From Clostridiales bacterium UBA1728 (GTDB taxonomy: Bacteria; Bacillota; Clostridia; Oscillospirales; Oscillospiraceae), in the NCBI GenBank assembly GCA_002315975.1, contig DCIK01000002.1, positions 347 to 22,434 of the forward strand: a DNA stretch of 22,088 bases, given 5' to 3'. Below the pieces are notes generated by a model, which had not been told where the DNA came from, ran no database searches, and saw only the letters and a list, made by a program, of their open reading frames with translations. Positions 8,543 through 13,327 of the stretch are shown here, piece after piece. The translations under genes were made by a program, and so were the position numbers. Numbering within the stretch: the stretch's first letter is position 1; each line of letters begins with the position of its first letter.

Positions 8543-9070
8543 TTGGACAAGCCCCGCTTTTCCGTATACCGAAACTACGACCCCTTCGTGGTCTTCGACC
8601 TGGAAACCACCGGCCTCAGCAGCCGCGACAGGATCACCGAGATCGGCGCCGTACGCATGGAGTGCGGCGAGGTTACCGCCACCTTCTCCTCGCTGGTGAA
8701 TCCCGGCAGACCCATCCCCTATGAGGTGCAGCGGCTCACGGGCATCACCAACGCCATGGTGGCCTCTGCGCCCGGCATTGAGGAACTGCTTCCCGCCTTT
8801 CTGGACTTTGTCGGCGATTGCCCGCTGGTGGCTCACAACGCCTCCTTTGATGTGGGCTTTCTCTTTCGGGAGTGCGAGGCGCTGGGACTCACTGTGGATG
8901 TGCCGCTGGTGGATACATTGCGGTTGGCCCGCCGGGTCTGGCCCGGTCTGCCCACCTATAAGCTGGTGTATCTCACCGACTACTTCTGCATCTCCCAGAG
9001 CAGCGCCCACCGTGCCTGGTGCGACGCCGAGGCCACCGGGAAGCTGTATTGCATGATGAAGGAAATCTGA
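8543..9070 (+). CDS. DnaQ-like DEDDh 3'-5' exonuclease (PolC-type epsilon domain)
   Basis: The stand-alone exonuclease has all DEDDh motifs: Asp19 and Glu21 in FDLETTG, Asp103 in HNASFD, and His156 with Asp161 in HRAWCD. The fold is that of the proofreading domain of PolC or DnaQ, and related free-standing proteins act as DNA or RNA 3' exonucleases. The start is uncertain. The frame is open from 8465, but the promoter at 8489-8517 makes the ATGs at 8513/8516 unlikely. TTG 8543 has GGAGAG (8529-8534) eight bases upstream and is preferred, giving 175 aa; GTG 8534 is the alternative. The stop codon TGA 9068-9070 is the first three bases of the palindrome at 9068-9133. The gene is convergent with clpC. 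Confidence 0.82.
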   Translation: MDKPRFSVYRNYDPFVVFDLETTGLSSRDRITEIGAVRMECGEVTATFSSLVNPGRPIPYEVQRLTGITNAMVASAPGIEELLPAFLDFVGDCPLVAHNASFDVGFLFRECEALGLTVDVPLVDTLRLARRVWPGLPTYKLVYLTDYFCISQSSAHRAWCDAEATGKLYCMMKEI

Positions 9071-9133
9071 GTCACCGGGGACGCTTTCCCTGACTCACTG
9101 AATGTGAGTCAGGGAACCTGTCCCCGTGACTCA
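9068..9133. repeat. GGGGAC-core palindrome joining the 3' ends of the exonuclease gene and clpC
   Basis: The arms 9068-9098 and 9104-9133 are near-perfect reverse complements around the 5-nt loop TGAAT. Each arm is built as TGAGTCAC, a GGGGAC..TTCCC core, then TGACTCAC, so each half can also fold on itself. The first three bases are the TGA of the exonuclease gene. The last three are the complement of the TGA of clpC. It is probably a bidirectional terminator. Related elements are at 11594-11667 and 18631-18698. Confidence 0.8.
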
Positions 9134-11575
9134 TTCTTCGGATTTCACAATGTCGATTTTCCCGTCAGCGAGTACCAGCGAGGCCCTGTCGCCCTTTTGG
9201 ATTCTGCCCTCCAGCAGGCGCTCGGCGGCGGTGTCCTCCACCTGGGACTGAATGGTGCGGCGCAGGGGTCTGGCGCCGTACTCGGCATCATAGCCCTCCT
9301 CGCAGAGCTTCTCCAGTGCCTCGTCAGTAACGCTCAACTCCACGCCCACATCGGTAAGGCGCTTTTGCACGCTCTCAAGCATATTGGCGGCGATGGTGCG
9401 GATGTCGCTTCGCGTGAGCTGGCGGAAGACGATGGTATCGTCGATGCGGTTGAGGAACTCCGGGCGGAAGGTACGCTTCAGATCCTGCATAATGAGGGCT
9501 TTGGTCTCCTCATAGCTGCGCTCGCTCCCATCGCTGCCGGAGAAGCCCAGAGCATTCTTCTTCTCGGTGAGATAGCGGGCGCCCAGATTGCTGGTCATGA
9601 CGATAATCGTATTGCGGAAGTCCACATGGCGACCCTGCGCATCCGTAAGCCGCCCATCGTCCATGATCTGCAGGAGGATGTTGAACACATCCTCGTCGGC
9701 CTTCTCGATCTCGTCGAAGAGCACCACGCTGTAGGGCTTGCGGCGCACCTTCTCGGTGAGCTGGCCGCCCTCGTCATAGCCCACATAGCCCGGTGGCGAG
9801 CCGATGAGCTTGCTGACGGTGTGCTTTTCCATATACTCGCTCATGTCCAGCCGGATCATGGCGTTCTCGTCGCCGAAAACGGCCTCGGCCAGTGCCTTGC
9901 AAAGCTCGGTCTTGCCCACACCCGTGGGGCCTAAGAAGAGGAAGCTGCCCACCGGACGCTTAGGGTCCTTCAGCCCCACCCGACCCCGGCGGATGGCTCT
10001 GGACACGGCGGATACGGCCTCGTCCTGCCCCACCAGCCGCCGGTGGAGCACCTCCTCCATGTGCAGCAGACGCCGGCTCTCGTCCTCGGTGAGACTCTGC
10101 ACGGGTACCCCCGTCCAGCCGGACACCACGGCGGCGATGTCCTCAGCGGTGACGGTGCCGCGGCTTCCGCCCCGCTCCGCATCCCAGCGGCTGCGCTCCT
10201 GCTCCAGCTCCTGCTGCTGCTCCTGCTCCCGATCCCGGAGGACGGCGGCCTGCTCGAAGTCCTGGGCCTTGATGGCCTCCTCCTTCTCGGCGGCTAGGGC
10301 CCGGAGCCGATCCTCGATGGCCTTCATGCCCTCGGGGGCGGTGAAGGTCGCCATGCGCACCCGGGAGGCGGCCTCGTCCATCAGGTCTATGGCCTTGTCC
10401 GGCAGGAAACGGTCGGCGATGTAGCGGGCCGAGAGCTTCACGGCGGCCTCCACAGCCTCGTCGCTGATCTTCAGCTTGTGGTGCGCCTCGTAGCTGTCCC
10501 GGAGCCCTTTGATGATGGCGATGCTCTCCTCGATGCCGGGCTCCTCCACGGTGACGGGCTGGAAACGGCGCTCCAGTGCCGCGTCCTTCTCGATATACTT
10601 CCTGTATTCGTTGAGGGTGGTGGCACCGATGAGCTGAATCTCGCCGCGTCCGAGAGCGGGCTTGATGATATTGGCCGCGTCAATGGCACCCTCGGCGGCA
10701 CCGGCCCCGATGATGGTGTGGAGCTCGTCGATGAAGAGGATCACATCGCTGCTCTTCCTGACCTCCTCCAGCACGGCCTTGATGCGCTCCTCAAAGTCGC
10801 CCCGGTACTTGGTGCCCGCCAGCATACCCGTCAGGTCCAGCGTCACCAGCCGCTTGCCCCGCAGATCCTCCGGCACCTCGCCGTTCTGAATCCGCTGGGC
10901 CAGCCCCTCGGCGATGGCCGTCTTGCCCACGCCGGGCTCGCCGATGAGCACCGGGTTATTCTTGCTGCGGCGGGAGAGAATCTGGATCACCCGCTGAATC
11001 TCCTGCTCCCGGCCTATGACCGGGTCCAGCTGCCCCCTGGCGGCCAGCGCCGTCAGATCGCGGCTGTACTGATCCAGGGTCTTGGTCTCGGCCTTGCGCT
11101 CCTTCTCCCGCTTGCCGCCGGTCTTGACGGTCTCTTTCTCGCTGCCCCGCAGCCGTTCCAGCAGGGCGGTGTAGAGCTGATTGAGATCAACGCCCGTGGC
11201 CGTGAGCATTCTCGCGCCGGTGCTGTCCCCCTGCCGTAGGATGCCCATGAGCAGGTGCTCCGTGCCCACATAGCTCTGCCCCAGACGGGCGGCATCGGCG
11301 GCGGAGAGCTCAATGGCCCGCTTGCAGCGGGGGGTTAGCCCCTGCAGCGGTGCGCCGGGGGTGCCCCGACCCGCTTCCTTCTCCAGCAGCTCCCTGAGGA
11401 AATCCTCGTTCAGTCCCGCATTGCGCAGAACTCTGGCACCCAGCCCCTCGCCCTCGGCCATGATGCCCAGCAGCAGATGCTCGGTGCCCACATAGCTGTG
11501 GCCGAACTCCGCCGCCGTCTCCTGCGCCTTCTCAATGGCGCTGCGGGCCCGCTCGGTAAATCTATCGTTCATCAT
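9131..11575 (-). CDS. clpC: ClpC, Hsp100 AAA+ unfoldase of the ClpCP protease
   Basis: The 814-aa protein has the full ClpC layout. Two Clp_N repeats lie in residues 1-140 (SYVGTEHLL occurs twice, near 27 and 101). The first AAA+ module has Walker A GEPGVGKT at 212-219 and Walker B near 285 (ILFIDE). A middle UVR-type domain lies near 430. The second AAA+ module has GPTGVGKT near 549 and the GYVGY pore loop soon after. ClpC unfolds substrates for ClpP and uses the adaptor McsA. The start is the first of two adjacent ATGs (11573-11575) behind GAGGAG. It is the last gene of ctsR-mcsA-clpC. A 102-bp gap holding a perfect 26-bp inverted repeat separates it from mcsA, so its level may be tuned apart from the first two genes. 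Confidence 0.97.
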   Translation of the reverse strand: MMNDRFTERARSAIEKAQETAAEFGHSYVGTEHLLLGIMAEGEGLGARVLRNAGLNEDFLRELLEKEAGRGTPGAPLQGLTPRCKRAIELSAADAARLGQSYVGTEHLLMGILRQGDSTGARMLTATGVDLNQLYTALLERLRGSEKETVKTGGKREKERKAETKTLDQYSRDLTALAARGQLDPVIGREQEIQRVIQILSRRSKNNPVLIGEPGVGKTAIAEGLAQRIQNGEVPEDLRGKRLVTLDLTGMLAGTKYRGDFEERIKAVLEEVRKSSDVILFIDELHTIIGAGAAEGAIDAANIIKPALGRGEIQLIGATTLNEYRKYIEKDAALERRFQPVTVEEPGIEESIAIIKGLRDSYEAHHKLKISDEAVEAAVKLSARYIADRFLPDKAIDLMDEAASRVRMATFTAPEGMKAIEDRLRALAAEKEEAIKAQDFEQAAVLRDREQEQQQELEQERSRWDAERGGSRGTVTAEDIAAVVSGWTGVPVQSLTEDESRRLLHMEEVLHRRLVGQDEAVSAVSRAIRRGRVGLKDPKRPVGSFLFLGPTGVGKTELCKALAEAVFGDENAMIRLDMSEYMEKHTVSKLIGSPPGYVGYDEGGQLTEKVRRKPYSVVLFDEIEKADEDVFNILLQIMDDGRLTDAQGRHVDFRNTIIVMTSNLGARYLTEKKNALGFSGSDGSERSYEETKALIMQDLKRTFRPEFLNRIDDTIVFRQLTRSDIRTIAANMLESVQKRLTDVGVELSVTDEALEKLCEEGYDAEYGARPLRRTIQSQVEDTAAERLLEGRIQKGDRASLVLADGKIDIVKSEE

Positions 11576-11593
11576 ATGGTATCAACTCCTCTC

Positions 11594-11667
11594 AAGACAG
11601 GGGACGGTTCTCTGTCTTGGTTATTTCGTACGCTAATCATACAAGACAGAGAACCGTCCCCTGTCTT
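11594..11667. repeat. Perfect 26-bp inverted repeat with GGGACGGTTCT core, inside the ctsR operon
   Basis: 11594-11619 and 11642-11667 are exact reverse complements around a 22-nt loop. Each arm reads AAGACAG, GGGACGGTTCT, CTGTCTT(G), so a 7-bp inverted repeat flanks the core inside each arm and two back-to-back hairpins are also possible. On the plus strand it is followed by T6. In the operon's own direction (minus) there is no T-tract, so it should not act as a strong terminator. Its edge lies about 18 bp from the clpC start codon, next to the ribosome binding site. Confidence 0.85.
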
Positions 11668-11677
11668 TTTTGTGGCG

Positions 11678-12100
11678 TTACTGAGGCAGCTCCCTGAGCT
11701 TGTCGCGGAGGGTGATGGCGGTTTCGTAGTCCTCCCGGGCCACCGCATCCTTGAGCTGCTGCTCCAGCATATTGCGCTCCCGGCGCTGCTTCAGCTCTGC
11801 GTTGCACCGGCAGTCGCAGCTCTGGGTCTGCTCCTTGGGCTCACCCTGCTCCACCGTCTTTTGGGCACTCTGCTGCTTCAAAGCCGCCATGCGCTGAGAG
11901 GGCAGGCCGAAGAAGCTGTCGAAGGGCGCGAAGAAGTCCCGGAAGAAGCTGTCGCCGAAGCCGAAGCCCCGCTCAAAGCGGCTCTGCAGTCCCTCCTCCT
12001 TGGCGCAGTCCTCGCAGAGGCGAACCTCGTGGGTCACGCCGTTGACGGTCTCTCTATAATAGTAGTTGGCTTCATTCTGTCCACATTTTCCGCATTTCAT
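11678..12100 (-). CDS. mcsA: McsA-type zinc-finger/UVR adaptor
   Basis: The 140-aa protein sits between ctsR and clpC. CxxC pairs at Cys3/Cys6 and Cys29/Cys32 form a zinc-ribbon-like unit. A third cluster follows at Cys95, Cys97 and Cys99 (CDCRC). The C-terminus (about 115-137, AREDYETAITLRDKLREL) is a UVR motif that in this family contacts ClpC. The middle part (residues 42-65) is unusually rich in Phe, Gly and Asp. McsA normally activates the arginine kinase McsB, but no mcsB is present in this operon, so here it may act directly as a ClpC adaptor or as a CtsR partner. The ribosome binding site AAAGGAG precedes the ATG, and the gap to ctsR is 24 bp. Confidence 0.88.
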   Translation of the reverse strand: MKCGKCGQNEANYYYRETVNGVTHEVRLCEDCAKEEGLQSRFERGFGFGDSFFRDFFAPFDSFFGLPSQRMAALKQQSAQKTVEQGEPKEQTQSCDCRCNAELKQRRERNMLEQQLKDAVAREDYETAITLRDKLRELPQ

Positions 12101-12124
12101 AATACATACTCCTTTACAAAATAT

Positions 12125-12583
12125 TCAGTCGGATATGGTCTGTAATAACATATATTTGAAGATAGACGCTCTCACGCTGTCCCGGTAATCCCGGGGCACC
12201 ACCCGGAGAGCGTTTTCGCTGAGAGCCGACAAAATGAGCTTTGCGTCACGCTCACTGAGGGCGCCCACATGGGCGGCGTTGCCGAGGAAGGCCGTGGCCG
12301 TACGCAGGTCCAGCTCTTCACCCACGCTGTTGATGGTATGCATGATCACCGTCCGGGGATCGCTGAGCCGCACCCGGCTGATGCGGATGTAGCCGCCGCC
12401 GCCCCGCCGGGACTCCACAATGTAGCCCCGCTCCGGGGAAAAGCGGGTGGAGATTACATAGTTGATCTGGCTGGGTACGCAGTTGAACCGATCCGCCAGA
12501 ACGCTCCGCTGCAGCTCGGCGCAGCCGTCCGAATCCTCCAGCGCCTCTAAGATAAAACCCGCTATCAAATCACTGACCGCCAT
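12125..12583 (-). CDS. ctsR: CtsR transcriptional repressor of Clp/heat-shock genes
   Basis: The 152-aa protein opens with MAVSDLIAGFI and carries the CtsR winged-helix pattern (NCVPSQINYVISTRF, then ERGY and the glycine-rich wing RRGGGGYIRI). CtsR dimers bind heptad direct repeats and are released on heat or protein stress. It is the first gene of ctsR-mcsA-clpC. The CtsR box at 12606-12622, just upstream in the leader, predicts autoregulation. GGAG precedes the ATG. Confidence 0.95.
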   Translation of the reverse strand: MAVSDLIAGFILEALEDSDGCAELQRSVLADRFNCVPSQINYVISTRFSPERGYIVESRRGGGGYIRISRVRLSDPRTVIMHTINSVGEELDLRTATAFLGNAAHVGALSERDAKLILSALSENALRVVPRDYRDSVRASIFKYMLLQTISD

Positions 12584-12605
12584 TTGCCTCGTCTCCTTTT
12601 CTGAC

Positions 12606-12622
12606 TTTGACTTTCTTTGACC
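12606..12622 (-). promoter_or_regulatory. CtsR operator
   Basis: Read on the minus strand, this is GGTCAAA GAA AGTCAAA, matching the CtsR consensus RGTCAAA-NAN-RGTCAAA at every fixed position. It lies just downstream of the -10 box at 12634-12639, in the initially transcribed region, where bound CtsR would block the polymerase. Confidence 0.93.
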
Positions 12623-12633
12623 TTCTATGGCGT

Positions 12634-12662
12634 ATTATAGTCAGAGAAGGTCAGAATGTCAA
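12634..12662 (-). promoter_or_regulatory. Consensus sigma-A promoter of ctsR-mcsA-clpC
   Basis: On the minus strand, TTGACA (12657-12662), a 17-bp spacer and TATAAT (12634-12639) are both perfect hexamers. A strong promoter that needs repression fits the overlapping control by CtsR. Confidence 0.9.
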
Positions 12663-12757
12663 GGGGAAATATTGTGAAGTTTCTGTGACGATTTTCGGGG
12701 TCTGTTATACCAATAATGCATAAACTTATATTTTTTTCTATATCACCAAAATAGTGG

Positions 12758-12785
12758 TTGCAATTTACGGTGTATATGTTAAAAT
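12758..12785 (+). promoter_or_regulatory. Promoter of the ferredoxin gene
   Basis: TTGCAA (12758-12763), a 16-bp spacer and TAAAAT (12780-12785) with an extended TG two bases upstream. A TATAAT occurs a little downstream (12790-12795) but has no matching -35 box. Confidence 0.55.
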
Positions 12786-12816
12786 GCAGTATAATTCCAA
12801 ATAGGAGGTACATACA

Positions 12817-12984
12817 ATGTACGTTATCACTGACAAGTGCGTTTCCTGCGGCACCTGCGCCGACAACTGCCCCAACGAGGCCATCATCGAGGGCGCCGAT
12901 CACTACGAGATCAAGGAAGACGATTGCGTTTCCTGCGGCACCTGCGTTGACAATTGCCCCAGCGAAGCCATCGAGGAGCAGTAA
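12817..12984 (+). CDS. 2[4Fe-4S] ferredoxin (55 aa)
   Basis: This short clostridial-type ferredoxin has two CxxCxxCxxxCP motifs: Cys8, 11, 14, 18 and Cys37, 40, 43, 47. Each cluster takes three cysteines from one motif and one from the other. It would carry low-potential electrons in the cytosol. AGGAGG lies about 8 bp upstream of ATG 12817. The two halves are almost identical at DNA level over the 36 bases encoding the motif (three differences, all C to T). It is a single-gene unit with its own promoter and terminator and no redox partner nearby. Confidence 0.95.
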   Translation: MYVITDKCVSCGTCADNCPNEAIIEGADHYEIKEDDCVSCGTCVDNCPSEAIEEQ

Positions 12985-13000
12985 TTTACTACTCGCATAA

Positions 13001-13029
13001 AAACACCCGCCATAAGGCGGGTGTTTTTT
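13001..13029 (+). terminator. Terminator of the ferredoxin gene
   Basis: AACACCCGCC pairs with GGCGGGTGTT around the loop ATAA and runs into a T-tract (13024-13029). The same stem with a different loop recurs at 13237-13261. Confidence 0.9.
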
Positions 13030-13236
13030 CGCCGAAAAACTCCGTTTTCCGGCGAGGGGGATACTCGCGTTTATCGCGGAGGCTGCGCCTCCTTGTTCGA
13101 CGCGAGGGCGCGTCCTCGTCCGCGCCTCAGGGTATCAGCAAACGGGCAAAGCTCGCTTGCTGATGATTGATTCTATTCGCGCCTGCGGGCGCGAACTCTG
13201 CGAGGCTCTTGAATACGATATCCCGTACTTTCGCTC
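13029..13236 (+). other. Chain of strong hairpins without a gene: possible structured RNA or complex repeat
   Basis: No convincing gene lies in the 343 bases between the ferredoxin and the GTPase gene. Instead successive hairpins follow. CGCCG-AAAAC..GTTTT-CGGCG is at 13029-13053. An outer CTCGCG/CGCGAG enclosing GGAGGC/GCCTCC comes next. A GAGGGCGCG/CGCGCCTC alternative overlaps it. A 14-bp ATCAGCAA..TTGCTGAT stem lies near 13134-13165, and TTCGCGCC/GGCGCGAA near 13177-13196. The block ends at a terminator that duplicates the ferredoxin terminator. It could be a small RNA read from the ferredoxin promoter or an inserted repeat element. No known RNA family was recognised. Confidence 0.5.
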
Positions 13237-13261
13237 CCCGCCCTGTGGCGGGTGTTTTTTT
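13237..13261 (+). terminator. Second, near-identical terminator
   Basis: CCCGCC, loop CTGT, GGCGGG, then TGTTTTTTT. Stem and tail match the terminator at 13001-13029 base for base apart from the loop. It overlaps the start of the promoter region for the GTPase fusion gene. Confidence 0.85.
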
Positions 13262-13263
13262 AT

Positions 13264-13292
13264 TTGGAAAATCTCCCGCTCTATGCTATAAT
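13264..13292 (+). promoter_or_regulatory. Promoter of the GTPase-nuclease fusion gene
   Basis: TTGGAA (13264-13269), a 17-bp spacer and TATAAT (13287-13292). AAGGAG at 13313-13318 precedes ATG 13328. The 5' leader is only about 30 nt, so no room is left for the leader-peptide attenuation seen in tet(M) genes. Confidence 0.8.
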
Positions 13293-13327
13293 GAGCCCCG
13301 GAAAAAAACGCGAAGGAGCTATCCTCC

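Noticed and set aside
8207..9010. 267-aa minus-strand frame spanning the lipoprotein start and the exonuclease gene
   Set aside because: It crosses two divergent promoters and the antisense of a DEDDh exonuclease with all catalytic residues intact, so it is not a gene.
12648..12662. Second CtsR-like direct repeat (GGTCAGAATGTCAA) over the ctsR -35 box
   Set aside because: The heptad spacing is one base short and one heptad is incomplete, so it is probably just the -35 region.
13001..13261. CRISPR-like array
   Set aside because: The repeated unit is a terminator occurring only twice, about 235 bp apart, with no regular spacers.
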